Shown here: positions 12,115 through 25,500 of the stretch, one piece after another | How positions within the stretch are numbered: position 1 is the first letter of the stretch | How the letters are laid out: each line of letters begins with the position of its first letter | Assembly (NCBI GenBank): GCA_039602395.1 | Contig: JBCNJP010000006.1 | Coordinates: 16,666,952-16,730,951 of the forward strand | DNA: 64,000 nucleotides | From: Deinandra increscens subsp. villosa | Lineage: Eukaryota; Streptophyta; Magnoliopsida; Asterales; Asteraceae | Direction: 5' to 3' | The notes under the pieces: model-generated | Database searches by the model: none | Told to the model about the DNA's origin: nothing | What the model saw: the letters and a program-made list of their open reading frames with translations, nothing else | Made by a program: the position numbers and the translations under genes

Positions 12115-12127
12115 GCCTCCCCATGTT
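12115..12127 (-). promoter_or_regulatory. Polypurine tract of the LARD-like element
   Basis: Minus strand AACATGGGGAGGC directly abuts the LTR start TGTGACAAC, preceded by the GGGACGAAAATTC context usual in chromoviruses. Confidence 0.75.
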
Positions 12128-15100
12128 AAAGAATTTTCGTCCCGAAAATTGTCGTAGTGCTAATCGTTTAACGGATCGTTATGAGATAGTCCAAGTTCTC
12201 TGTTCCACGAGAAAATGATGGTTGATATATGATAATAAAAAAGCATCGAAGGAACATTTCGCATAATCGTATGAAGAGTGGTTTTCTATAACCAACGTTT
12301 CCATGAGCGACTTGAATCGCATCGCATGGTTAGGTTTAACAAATGTGACGGCGACGCCACATCCGAGATTGAAATGTTTAATATGACGAAGTGACCATAT
12401 GTCCGAGTAGTCTTCAGCTGTAGTATCCAATAAGATAACAGAAGGTATTGTGTCAAATGACACGGTAGAGGCAAGAAGTGTTGCTAAAAAAGGTTCGAAC
12501 GTTAACGTACCTAGAGAGTGGGTATGCATCCCTGAATTTGGTTAAGATCAGGTGGTTCTTACAGTTTGCAGAAAAGGCACAGGCAGACGACGCTGCAAGG
12601 TATCGTAGTATCAATAGCATAGCGAGTAAGCGTAGAAATCTCGTAAAGAAGTGCAGTAATTTCATAAAGGAGTGCTCTACTTTACCAAGCCGATGACAAT
12701 TTAGGCGTACGTGAGATCAACAAGTCGTGGGATGTCAGAAATGTAATAACTAGGGGACCAATTTGAAATATTTCACTAATTTCCATGGTGAACCAGGATG
12801 AGTATGGATCTGGGACGAGTAAGCGTTGATAAGGGTCCTGGGAAAGTCACGGGGTTGCTCCAAGGAACATGTGATTTGTCTTTTATAATATAAAACTTGA
12901 GTTGTTAAAACGTTGTTGTTCATTTAGGTCGTAATCTATATTTGTCCCTTAGTAGGAAATCTATATCAGGATGTTTCCTCTCAATCTAGAGGGTTGGAAA
13001 ACAATAAGTTTTATTTGATTAAACTGTGCACATCCCTTTTAGCGAAAGATATGTATGAGGGTCATGCGAAAATTCAACGGGAGTAACATAAATTTTTCTT
13101 TATTGCGGGCACTGTCCCATTAAATGGTTTCTGTCTGATGATTTCAAGGTAAATCTGTGGTTCAGCACTGATCCCACCTTCGACATGCCGACAGTGCTTA
13201 TGTATAGGGTGTACCGCAGCTAACCCACCACACTACCAGCACGTTGAGGGTGCACCAGTTTCCTTGCCATTCCTGGCTATTTGACAAATCTTGTTAGATA
13301 ATATACTTGAAAATAAGGTTTTTCTTTATGTTGATTCCTGGTGCTTTTGAGTTTGAATGGGAGAGAAAAATTTGAAACCATGCAATCATGTGAAAAATTT
13401 GAATTTTTACGACAAAAAAGGTTTTTCCATGTTTTCGGTCGGTGGGGGTCTTCGTCTAGGGTGAGGATTATTAAGGGTTTAGCGGACGAAATGCGAATAC
13501 AATTTGAGTTTCTGAAGAGGATTCAAAAGAGAAGGTAGTCTTTCACGTTTAGGTTTAAAATGAGGTTCGCCAACATGGGATATATCGTTACGAATATTAC
13601 CCTCCGGTAAGGATTCAAAATAGGGGTGACGTTCTAATGACCGAAAGTTTCTTTGTGGAGGCATGAATGATATCAAGTAGGGGAATACAGATTTAGGATG
13701 AAGAGCGAGGCGTTTAGTGTAGGGTAGTTGCAACTGGTCGATCCAGTACCATTGTGACGAGTCTGGAGAAAAACGATTTGGGTTGACCGATATCAATGCG
13801 ATTGTGTCGACGGTGGCACCATACAGAAGAATCGAGCACCAGCTTATATTGGCCCTCAAGAGTAAGTAAAAGTGAAAACGTTTAGTAAGAGTGAGATTCC
13901 GAAATACCAGGTGCTGACGAATTCAAATACTAGCTGGCTTTCAATGAGTGTATATACAAATTGTAGTTAAGGTTTCGCGAGGTCTACTGCGTATCGAAAA
14001 GCCGCATATACAATTAATTCAAACGTGTCTTCGCTAAATCTGGAGTCAATCTACCTCCTTACGCATGTTGTCGAGAGTTCGAGTGAATCATTTGATTAAG
14101 TCACCATTGGTTATGAAACAGGGGTTACCAAAGAGAATTTTCCTAGAAATGGAGGAACGAGGACAATGGGTATCGATGTATGATGTTGCGGAACTTTCCT
14201 AGCATACACTGCCTATTGCTGGTTGTCACTGTTGGTCGTACGGGAGCCTTTGAAAATAAGGGACATGGAAATGTCATCGAGGAGGGTAACTAGCCACAAT
14301 GGCTCAAGGCTTAAGGACCAACTAAGTCACAAAAGGTAATAAGAGGAAAAGTTCACCGGTAGCGAAGTTCACACATGAATCGGGTGTTGAAAATTAAAAC
14401 AGATCGTACGGGGTTCGGGAAGTAACAAACATTGCTCTGTTGAGTGAAACTGTAATCGCAGTGAGGTATAAAGTGCGTGAGATCGTGACGAGGCTATTAA
14501 CAACATTTGTTGACTCGTACAGACGTACCGGGGGTTACTAGTCAAGGGAAAAAAAAACTTCATAGGAGGTTCCTATCGAGAGGTTGGCTTCAAATGTTCG
14601 AGGCGTAATTGTCCATTCAAGACGTCCGGGCTTCCATCAGGTTAGAGTTTATGAAGTCGTTGTACAATTGCGAGGGCTTGCAGAGTGGTTATAGCGGTAA
14701 CTTTCATAAGAGTAGAATTAAGAGTGCGGATAAATCAAGATCAGTTATAAGTTTAACCACGGATCGCTCGCAGCGAGGGGAGGTCTCGTCACCAAATGAT
14801 GTAAGTGATATGATGTCTCACAGGGGTTATCATTTGCACCAGCATTTCTAAAGGATTTTGATAGGTTGGATACTATATCTAGAAGAAAGGAGAACAAGTG
14901 TGATAGCAAAATGAACTTTGCTAGATGTCCTCAACCATATGGTTGAGTCCCTTTAGCTTGAGAAATTAATGTTAGGGAATTTTTTTTGAAAATGCAAGGT
15001 CGTATTCCTTACAACCGACGGTCTGCCGAGCAGGATTCCCCAGGGCTTCCATACACTGCAAATTACATTTACGTGTGCACCCGTAACGGCAACTTACCTT

Positions 15101-15688
15101 GTATGGTCACGCTGGTTCCTCTTACTTTAGCTACCAGGTTCGATGGGGTAGTATGTGGTTTCCAAGGGGTAAGTACCAAGAATGTGGTCATTAAATCAAA
15201 GGTAACTGACTGGGATTTGCCAAGGAGACAAGTTCTGAGAATAACAGCTCATCTAATTTAAAGTTTATCGTAGGTACAATTTGGTAAGCAAGTGGTTCAG
15301 TAGGAGTATGGGCAGGGCAGGCTACAATGCCCCCAACTTACTTAAAGATATAGAGTAGTTATTGTCTGAGTCGATCACGAATCCGTTATATACACATATG
15401 TTTATATATATACTGAGAGAATCTCATATTATACTTAGTCATCACATGCCTGATTTCATTTATGTTACTAAAGTCACATTCACGTTGAATTATCACACAA
15501 CACTATGTGATTTATAATGCGAGGTCTAAATTGACCAAGGAAAAGAGTGTCAACATTTTTGGGTAACAGACGCAGTCACAAGCATCCCATGAGAAATCAT
15601 CTGATTTTATACAATGTTTCCCTATACGAGGCTAAACATTAAGTTATATGTGTAGGTCACTAAAAACAGGTTGCTGGTTGTTAAAGCA
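12128..15688 (-). other. Non-coding internal region of the LARD-like element
   Basis: About 3.6 kb of moderate-GC sequence without recognisable protein domains on either strand. Short ORFs (minus 12179-12529 and 13479-13859; plus 14609-14851 and 14986-15261) show no zinc knuckle, no reverse-transcriptase YxDD, no integrase HHCC or DDE pattern, and were not called as genes. Presumably it is structural RNA or spacer for a parasite of an autonomous chromovirus. Confidence 0.6.
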
Positions 15689-16275
15689 TGTAGCAAATCG
15701 TTAAGGCCAATTACCAAATCGTTAAGAGGAGCCACCAAGTCGTTAAGAGCAAATGGGGGCAAGTCGTTAACGCTTAAAAACTCAACCAAATCGTTAAGGC
15801 AAAATACCCAAGTCGTTAAGAACACTGTTGGGAGTCAAATCGTTAAGCACAAAGAAAGCCAGATCGTTAAGACCAATCCCATGCAAGTCGTTAAGTTCAA
15901 AAAGTGGCAAATCGTTAAGAACAAATCAGGTCAAGTTGTTAAGAACAAATCAGGTCAGATCTTTAAGAACAATTTCAGGTCAGATCTTTAAGAACAAATT
16001 CAGGTCAGATCTTTAAGAACAAAATCAGGTCAGATCTTTAAGAACAAAAATCAGGTCAGATCTTTAAGAACAAAAATCAGGTCAGATCTTTAAGAACAAA
16101 ATCAGGTCAGATCTTTAAGAACAAAACTCAGGTCAGATCTTTAAGAACAAAAATCAGGTCAGATCTTTAAGAACAAAATCAGGTCAGATCTTTAAGAACA
16201 AAATCAGGTCAGATCTTTAAGAACAAAAATCAGGTCAGATCTTTAAGAACAAATGGGACCAAATCGTTAAGGGGA
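15689..16275. repeat. AAATCGTTAAG word cluster grading into a 25-bp tandem array
   Basis: From 15697 to about 15935 the word CAAATCGTTAAG (variants CAAGTCGTTAAG and CAGATCGTTAAG) recurs about eleven times with differing spacers. From 15957 to 16253 one version, AGATCTTTAAGAAC plus a spacer, forms about twelve near-identical copies at 25-26 bp spacing. A lone CAAATCGTTAAG closes the array at 16261. It lies 220-800 bp from the primer site, in the 5' leader of the element. Confidence 0.9.
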
Positions 16276-16492
16276 AATGCAAAATCAAGTAAATTATTTC
16301 TAAGTCTCGGGAAAGAAAAGTTTCTACCAAGAATCAAGTTCCTATACTAACACGAGGCAGGAATTTCTAAATGAGGATCACCTTTGGCACGCGGAGCAGT
16401 ACTTTCGGGAAGCGTTGTAACCAAAGTTTTCAAAACAGTTACAGTCCAGAAAATTTTACTTCTAAAAATGTTCTGGTTCGCTGTAACCAAGG
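16276..16492 (-). other. Leader between primer site and word cluster
   Basis: About 220 bp directly downstream (on the minus strand) of the primer site. No ORF or repeat was seen. Confidence 0.5.
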
Positions 16493-16504
16493 GCTCTGAT
16501 ACCA
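16493..16504 (-). promoter_or_regulatory. Primer binding site, initiator tRNA-Met
   Basis: Minus strand TGGTATCAGAGC, the complement of the plant initiator tRNA-Met 3' end, separated by three bases from the LTR at 16508. Confidence 0.92.
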
Positions 16505-16507
16505 ATC

Positions 16508-19081
16508 TGTCACACCCCCAATTTCCACTAACGGAGTATAACCGTGTGGGGTGTGATCCAGACCAGGATCCAAGTCTTTGGTTACAACCAAGCCATAGTT
16601 AAAGGGGTAAACGGTCATGTATTACATTAAATAAATCAGAGTTTACATTTCACAAAAATCAGCGGAAACATTAAAAGTTTACAAGGTTGTTGTTTAGTAA
16701 AAGTGATTACTAAAGTATCTGAAATACGACTTTCAAAAGGGTTTTACAAAGAACAAGTACTGCCAACGCCCGTGCCATCCATGATCCTCCAAGCCACCTG
16801 AAAAGCATTCAACAATCAAGTGTCAGCCAAGGCTGGTGAGTTCACTAAGCGGTCTACCCGTCACAAGTAGACCTATATTTTTATGATCAAAGACAGGTAC
16901 AACACAATCAATATCATAAGACCTGTAAAATTTTCCATATCGTAGGTAGCTAGCCTAATTTATGCACATTTGAATTGTTCGCAACCGAAGCTGACAATGT
17001 ATAGGGATTACCTACGGATTTGCCTTCCCGTGTCCTGAAAGACCACGGAGGGTAGGATAACATTGGTCCCAGTCCGACCTCCAGTCGGGTTGGTGCATCA
17101 CGTGCACCGCTGGGCGGGGGTGTCAATCCCCAGTAGTACTACTCAACATCACCTAGCTATTCTATATTAACGGTCCGAATGTAAGGACTTTTGAAGTTTA
17201 ACAATCAATTCAATGATACATATGATATTTGGTCGGAAAAAGTTTACTTAGTAAGAAATACCTTACCGTTGCGCATTATCGTCCCTGAATGGACATAGCA
17301 ACATATAGTAATGAACTCACCTGAGGGGGCACTGGTACTCAGCCAAAAGAAGCAATAGGTTGGTCACAATCAACCTAATCGGGCAAATATGACCTAAACG
17401 GGTTAGGAGGTGTCGCGAGGACTAAAATAGCAATCTTAGCTCCTAAACATGTTTCATATAGCCACACAAGTCAAACAAAGCACACACAAGTCTCATATTG
17501 AGAGAAATTCAAGGATTTGCAATTTTTGTCAAAGTTGACCCAGAAAGTCAAACTTCAAGCACTTAACTAGTGGCATAGCTAAAATCCACAATACTTGGAA
17601 TTAACTCTTTAAATTTTACAGGCATATACTACATATCAATTAGGATTTGTTGCAAAAAGAATCAAGTAAAAAGGTTAAGGTATGAGAAAGTTATGCACGT
17701 CGGAAGTTGACACTTTTGGCATTTAGCAAACAAGTCAAGGTAAAATGAAAACTTGCATAACTCACTCAAAGTTTTGAATTTATGAACCAACTTCTCCAGA
17801 TCTTACTTTTAACATATAAACATCATTTACAAATAGCAAACTCGTCAATAAAACAAGATTAGCATGCTCAACCAATTTGAAAAGTCTACTTTTCACAGAA
17901 AATGACAGCTTTGCACACCTAACTTGCAGCTGTGTTTTGGATGACCAAACGGAGGTTTTAGAAAGTGTGCGAGTAGGCGTTGTAAAGCTAAGACATGAAA
18001 CTTTACTACGGAAAAAGAATCAACTGATTTCGATAAAAATTGAGTGAGTTATGACCTCTGCAAGTCAGCCTAAAAATCTGGACGAATCTGTCCATACTTT
18101 ATAGTTTGCAAAAATTTCGGTTTTCTAATTTTGAGCAACAATTTGGTCATCCAACACCTACTAACATAATTATAAACACTTTAACATGGATTTTCAGTTC
18201 TCAACATGTTCATATCAAGTTCATAGCAAAAACCCAACATAGCAATTAGCATTCAAGCACATATACCCAATTTCTATGTCCAAACACCCAACATGCATAA
18301 AAGAACCTTCATAGCAGAAATTTGAATTCAAAACCCAGCTCTAAACCCGAGTTCAAATCTGTCCCAATTCATAAGTTAACACATCTTAACCTAAAACATG
18401 AAATACGAGCATAACAACACTCCATTTAGCATATAGACACACAAAAACACACATGCAATCAACTAATTTCGGATTCAAAAATTAGGGCTTACGAGGGTGA
18501 AGAAGAAAAGGGGCGGATGATGATGGTGATGCAGAAATGGAGCTTCCCCCTAGCTTCCTTGAAGTTTACTTGAGCTCACAAACCCGATTTCTTGCTTGAT
18601 TTGAGGTGAAACCCGAAAATCTCCAAGTGTGTGTGTGTGTGTGTGTGAAGAACCGTATGGGAGAAGAAGAGAGGGGAAAATGTCGTGAAATGGGGGAGGG
18701 GGAGGGAGATAGGGCAGATTTCTATGTTTTAAAAGTTACACAAATGGTCCCTCTAAGTTCCATTTTAAACACATTTAGCATAAAACTCAAATAAATGGGT
18801 TTTAACTAAAAACTTGTGAAGTAAAGATTCTAAAAATGTTTCTAATTGTTTTTAAACTCGTTTAGCATACAATGTTTAGTCGGGACAAGTATAAGTATCA
18901 TTTATACATAAAAATTCGAATTCACGCACGAAGCCCGGTTTCGCATAAAAATGCAAATTTTCATAGTTAACACATAAGATCACGAAATAAGTTCACGAAA
19001 CAAGTTACTAAAATTAATTAGCAAGTAAACATAGACAAATATGAAATCATTCAAATAACGGGTCTCGGTTTCACTAACGGG
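16508..19081 (-). repeat. 5' LTR of the LARD-like element, cut by the gap
   Basis: Matches 9484-12114 almost throughout and stops at the run of N, about 57 bp short of the expected end. The target-site duplication on this side cannot be read. Confidence 0.88.
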
Positions 19082-19581
19082 NNNNNNNNNNNNNNNNNNN
19101 NNNNNNNNNNNNNNNNNNNNNNNNNNNNNNNNNNNNNNNNNNNNNNNNNNNNNNNNNNNNNNNNNNNNNNNNNNNNNNNNNNNNNNNNNNNNNNNNNNNN
19201 NNNNNNNNNNNNNNNNNNNNNNNNNNNNNNNNNNNNNNNNNNNNNNNNNNNNNNNNNNNNNNNNNNNNNNNNNNNNNNNNNNNNNNNNNNNNNNNNNNNN
19301 NNNNNNNNNNNNNNNNNNNNNNNNNNNNNNNNNNNNNNNNNNNNNNNNNNNNNNNNNNNNNNNNNNNNNNNNNNNNNNNNNNNNNNNNNNNNNNNNNNNN
19401 NNNNNNNNNNNNNNNNNNNNNNNNNNNNNNNNNNNNNNNNNNNNNNNNNNNNNNNNNNNNNNNNNNNNNNNNNNNNNNNNNNNNNNNNNNNNNNNNNNNN
19501 NNNNNNNNNNNNNNNNNNNNNNNNNNNNNNNNNNNNNNNNNNNNNNNNNNNNNNNNNNNNNNNNNNNNNNNNNNNNNNNNN
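19082..19581. other. Assembly gap (500 N)
   Basis: Placeholder gap between the LTR and the satellite. It hides the end of the LTR, the target-site duplication and the left border of the array, so array length is a minimum. Confidence 0.99.
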
Positions 19582-22500
19582 AACTAATAAGCATGTATAG
19601 GACTAATGATGGCCCAATAAGGTGTGTTTAGGTGTAATGAGGGTCAGTTGGGACCAATGATTCCCAATAAGGTGTGTATGAAACCAATAAGTTGTGTTTA
19701 GGACCAATGATGGCCCAATAAGGTGTGTTTAGGGGCAATGAGCATCAGTTGGGACCAATGAGTCCCAGTAAAGTGTGTATATAACCAATAAGCATGTTTA
19801 GGAACAATGATGGCCCAATAAGGTGTGTTTAGAGGAAACGAGGGTCAGTTAGGACTAATGAGTCCCAATAAGGCGTGTATGTAACCTATAAGTTGTGTTT
19901 AGGACCAATGGTGGCCTAATAAGGTGTGTTTAGGGGAAATGAGGGTCAATTGGGACCAATGAGTCCCAATAAGGTGTGTATGTAACAAATAAGTTGTGGT
20001 TAGGACCAATGATGGCCCAATAAGGTGTGTTTATGGGCAATGAGGGTCAGTTAGGACCAATGAGTCCCAATAAAGTGTGTATATAACCAATAAGCATGTT
20101 TAGGAACAATGATGGCCCAATAAGGTGTGTTTTGGGAAATGAGGTTCAGTTGGGACCAATGAGTCCCAATAAAGCGTGTATGTAACCTATAAGTTGTGTT
20201 TAGGACCAATGATGGCTCAATAAGGTGTGTTTAGGGGCAATGAGTGTCAGTTGGGACCAATGAGTCCCAATAAAGTGTGTATATAACCAATAAGCATGTT
20301 TAGGAACAATGATGTCCCAATAATGTGTGTTTAGCGGAAATGAGGGTCAGTTGGGACAAATGAATCCCAATAAGGTGTGTATGTAACCAATAAGTTGTGT
20401 TTAAGACCAATGATGGCCTAATAAGGTGTGTTTACGGGCAATGAGGGTCAGTTGGACCAATGTGTCCCAATAAGGTGTGTATATAACCAATAAGCATGTT
20501 TAGGACCAATGATGGCCTAATAAGGTGTGTTTAGAGGCAATGAGGGTCAGTTGGGACCAATGAGTCCGAATAAGGTGTTTATGTAACCAATAAGTTGTGT
20601 TTTGGACCAATGAGTCCGAATAAGGTGTTTATGTAACCAATAAGTTGTGTTTTGGACCAATGATGGCCCTATAAGGTGTGTTTAGGGGGAATGAGGGTCA
20701 GTTGGGAAAAATGAGTCCTAATAAGGTGTCTATGTAACAAATATGTCGTTTTTAGGACCAATGATGGCCCAATAAGGTGTGTTTAGGGGCAATGAGGGTC
20801 AGTTGGGACCATTGAGTCCCAATAAGGTGTGTATGTTACCAATAAGTTGTGTTTAGGACCAATGATGGCCTAATAAGGTGTGTTTAGGGGCAATGAGTGT
20901 TTGTTGGGACCAATGAGTCCCAATAAAGTGTGTATAAAACCAATAAGCATGTTTAGGAACAATGATGGCCCAATAAGGTGTGTTTAGAGGAAATGAGGGT
21001 CAGTTGGGACTAATGAGTCCCAATAAGGCGTGTATGTAACCTATTAGTTGTGTTTAGGACCAATGGTGGCCCAATAAGGTGTGTTTAAGGGAAATGAGGG
21101 TCAGTTGGGACCCAGGAGTCCCAATAAGGTGTGTATGTAACCAATAAGTTGTGTTTAGGACCAACGATGACCCAATAATGTGTGTTTACGGGCAATGAGG
21201 GTCAGTTGGGACCAATGAGTCCCAATAAAGTGTGTATATAACCAATAAGCATGTTTAGGAACTAATGATGGCCCAATAAGGTGTGTTTAGAGTGTAATGA
21301 GGGTCAGTTGGGACCAATGATTCCCAATAAGGTGTGTATGAAACCAATAAGTTGTGTTTAGGACCAATGATGGCCCAATAAGGTGTGTTTAGGGGCAATG
21401 AGCATCAGTTGGGACCAATGAGTCCCAATAAAGTGTGTATATAACCAATAAGCATGTTTAAGAACAATGATGGCCCAATAAGGTGTGTTTAGAGGAAATG
21501 AGGGTCAGTTGGGACCAATGAGTCCCAATAAAGCGTGTATGTAACCTATAAGTTGTGTTTAGGACCAATGATGGCCCAATAAGGTGTGTTTAGGGGCAAT
21601 GAGGGTCAGTTGGGACCAATGAGTCCCAATAAGGTGTGTATGTAACCAATAAGTTGTGTTTAGGACCAATGATGGCCCAATAAGGTGTGTTTAGGGGCAA
21701 TGAGGGTCAGTTGGGACCAATGAGTCCCAATAAAGTGTGTATATAACCAATAAGTCATGTTTAGGAACAATGATGGCCCAATAAGGTGTGTTTAAGGGCA
21801 ATGAGAGTCAGTTGGGACCAATGAGTCCCAATAAGGTGTGTATGTAACCAATAAGTTGTGTTTAGGACCAATGATGGCCTAATAAGGTGTGTTTAGGGGC
21901 AATGAGTGTCATTTGGGACCAATGGGTCCCAATAAAGTGTGTATATAACCAATAAGCATGTTTAGGAACAATGATGTCCCAATAAGGTGTGTTTAGCGGA
22001 AATGAGGGTCAGTTGGGACAAATGAATCCCAATAAGGTGTGTATGTAACCAATAAGTTGTGTTTAAGACCAATGATGGCCTAATAAGGTGTGTTTACGGG
22101 CAATGAGGGTCAGTTGGGACCAATGTGTCCCAATAAGGTGTGTATATAACCAATAAGCATGTTTAGGACCAATGATGGCCCAATAAGGTGTGTTTAGAGG
22201 CAATGAGGGTCAGTTGGGACCAATGAGTCCGAATAAGGTGTTTATGTAACCAATAAGTTGTGTTTTGGACCAATGAGTCCGAATAAGGTGTTTATGTAAC
22301 CAATAAGTTGTGTTTTGGACCAATGATGGCCCTATAAGGTGTGTTTAGGGGGAATGAGGGTCAGTTGGGAAAAATGAGTCCTAATAAGGTGTGTATGTAA
22401 CAAATATGTCGTTTTTAGGACCAATGATGACCCAATAAGGTGTGTTTAGGGGCAATGAGGGTCAGTTGGGACCAATGAGTCCCAATAAAGTGTGTATATA

Positions 22501-25500
22501 ACCAATAAGCATGTTTAGGACCAATGATGGCCCAATAAGGTGTGTTTAGGGGAAACGAGGATCAGTTGGGACCAATGAGTCCCAATAATAGTGTGTATGT
22601 AACCTAATAAGTTGTGTTTAGGACCAATGATGGCCCAAGAAGGTGTGTTTAGGGGCAATGAGGGTCAGTTGGAACAAATGAGTACCTAATAAGGTGTGTA
22701 TGTAACAAATATGTTGTTTTTAGGACCAATGATGGCCCAATAAGGTGTGTTTAGGGGCAATGAGGGTCAGTTGGGACCAATGAGTCCCAATAAGGTGTGT
22801 ATATAACCAATAAGCATGTTTAGGAACTAATGATGGCCCAATAAGGTGTGTTTAGCGTGTAATGAGGGTCAGTTGGGACCAATGAATCCCAATAAGGTGT
22901 GTATGATAACCAATAAGTTGTGTTTAGGACCAATGATGGCCCAATAAGGTGTGTTTAGGGGCAATGAGGGTCAGTTGGGACCAATGAGTCCCAATAAAGT
23001 GTGTATATAACCAATAAGCATGTTTAGGAACAATGATGGCCCAATAAGGTGTGTTTAGAGGAAATGAGGGTCAGTTGGGACTAATGAGTCCCAATAAGGC
23101 GTGTATGTAACCTATAAGTTGTGTTTAGGACCAATGGTGGCCTAATAAGGTGTGTTTAGGGGAAATGAGGGTCAATTGGGACCAATGAGTCCCAATAAGG
23201 TGTGTATGTAACCAATAAGTATGTGGTTAGGACCAATGATGGCCCAATAAGGTGTGTTTATGGGCAATGAGGGTCAGTTGGGACCAATGAGTCCCAATAA
23301 AGTGTGTATATAACCAATAAGCTATGTTTAGGAACAATGATGGCCCAATAAGGTGTGTTTATGGGAAATGAGGGTCAGTTGGGACCAATGAGTCCCAATA
23401 AGGTGTGTATGTTACCAATAAGTTGTGTTTAGGACCAATGATGGCCTCAATAAGGTGTGTTTAGGGGCAATGAGTGTCAGTTGGGACCAATGAGTCCCAA
23501 TAAAGTGTGTATATAACCAATAAGCATGTTTAGGAACAATGATGTCCCAATAATGTGTGTTTAGCGGAAATGAGGGTCAGTTGGGACAAATGAATCCCAA
23601 TAAGGTGTGTATGTAACCAATAAGTTGTGTTTAAGACCAATGATGGCCTAATAAGGTGTGTTTACGGGCAATGAGGGTCAGTTGGACCAATGTGTCCCAA
23701 TAAGGTGTGTATATAACCAATAAGCATGTTTAGGACCAATGATGGCCTAATAAGGTGTGTTTAGAGGCAATGAGGGTCAGTTGGGACCAATGAGTCCGAA
23801 TAAGGTGTTTATGTAACCAATAAGTTGTGTTTTGGACCAATGAGTCCGAATAAGGTGTTTATGTAACCAATAAGTTGTGTTTTGGACCAATGATGGCCCT
23901 ATAAGGTGTGTTTAGGGGGAATGAGGGTCAGTTGGGAAAAATGAGTCCTAATAAGGTGTCTATGTAACAAATATGTCGTTTTTAGGACCAATGATGGCCC
24001 AATAAGGTGTGTTTAGGGGCAATGAGGGTCAGTTGGGACCATTGAGTCCCAATAAGGTGTGTATGTTACCAATAAGTTGTGTTTAGGACCAATGATGGCC
24101 TAATAAGGTGTGTTTAGGGGCAATGAGTGTTTGTTGGGACCAATGAGTCCCAATAAAGTGTGTATAAAACCAATAAGCATGTTTAGGAACAATGATGGCC
24201 CAATAAGGTGTGTTTAGAGGAAATGAGGGTCAGTTGGGACTAATGAGTCCCAATAAGGCGTGTATGTAACCTATTAGTTGTGTTTAGGACCAATGGTGGC
24301 CCAATAAGGTGTGTTTAAGGGAAATGAGGGTCAGTTGGGACCCAGGAGTCCCGATAAGGTGTGTATGTAACCAATAAGTTGTGTTTAGGACCAACGATGA
24401 CCCAATAATGTGTGTTTACGGGCAATGAGGGTCAGTTGGGACCAATGAGTCCCAATAAAGTGTGTATATAACCAATAAGCATATTTAAGAACAATGATGG
24501 CCCAATAAGGTGTTTTTAGAGGAAATGAGGGTCAGTTGGGACCAATGAGTCCCAATAAAGCGTGTATGTAACCTATAAGTTTTGTTTAGGACCAATGATG
24601 TCCCAGTAAGGTGTGTTTAGGGGCAATGAGGGTCAGTTTGGACCAATGAGTCCCAATAAAGTGTGTATATAACCAATAAGCATGTTTAAGAACAATGATG
24701 GCCCAATAAGGTGTGTTTAGGGGAAATGAGGGTCAGTTGGGAGCAATGAGTCCCAATAAAGCGTGTATGTAACCTATAAGTTGTGTTTGGGACCAATGAT
24801 GGCCCAATAAGGTGTGTTTAAGGGCAATGAGAGTCAGTTGGGACCAATGAGTACCAATAAGGTGTGTATGTTACCAATAAGTTGTGTTTAGGACCAATGA
24901 TGGCCTAATAAGGTGTGTTTAGGGGCAATGAGTGTCATTTGGGACCAATGGGTCCCAATAAAGTGTGTATATAACCAATAAGCATGTTTAGGAACAATGA
25001 TGTCCCAATAAGGTGTGTTTAGCGGAAATGAGGGTCAGTTGGGACAAATGAATCCCAATAAGGTGTGTATGTAACCAATAAGTTGTGTTTAAGACCAATG
25101 ATGGCCTAATAAGGTGTGTTTACGGGCAATGAGGGTCAGTTGGACCAATGTGTCCCAATAAGGTGTGTATATAACCAATAAGCATGTTTAGGACCAATGA
25201 TGGCCCAATAAGGTGTGTTTAGAGGCAATGAGGGTCAGTTGGGACCAATGAGTCCGAATAAGGTGTTTATGTAACCAATAAGTTGTGTTTTGGACCAATG
25301 AGTCCGAATAAGGTGTTTATGTAATCAATAAGTTGTGTTTTGGACCAATGATGGCCCTATAAGGTGTGTTTAGGGGGAATGAGGGTCAGTTGGGAAAAAT
25401 GAGTCCTAATAAGGTGTGTATGTAACAAATATGTCGTTTTTAGGACCAATGATGACCCAATAAGGTGTGTTTAGGGGCAATGAGGGTCAGTTGGGACCAA

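Larger units (their letters stand above)
9484..19081 (-). mobile_element. Large LTR element without coding capacity (LARD-like), minus strand
   Basis: Two near-identical LTRs (9484-12114 and 16508 into the gap) flank 4.4 kb. The primer site complementary to initiator tRNA-Met lies next to the right LTR and the polypurine tract next to the left LTR, so the element reads right to left. LTR termini (TGTCACACCCCC on the plus strand) and the tract context GGACGAAAATTC are typical of Tekay/Del-type chromoviruses. No gag or pol remnant is visible inside; the longest internal ORFs are about 126 codons and unrecognised. With 2.6 kb LTRs this fits a large retrotransposon derivative mobilised in trans. 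The right end should fall about 57 bp inside the gap. Few LTR differences imply a very young insertion. Confidence 0.8.

Noticed and set aside
15671..16016. Lysine/serine-rich ORFs of 62-106 codons
   Set aside because: Pure read-through of the AAATCGTTAAG word array.
15957..16253. CRISPR-like regular repeat
   Set aside because: Spacers are repeated too, the period is only 25-26 bp, and the context is a plant LTR element.
16491..16504. tRNA gene end (GCTCTGATACCA), also at 41744, 53884 and 59712
   Set aside because: Only the 3' terminal bases of initiator tRNA-Met are present, next to LTRs: these are primer sites, not tRNA genes.
18980..19594. 204-codon minus-strand ORF across the second gap
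   Set aside because: Mostly N; the flanks are LTR and satellite.
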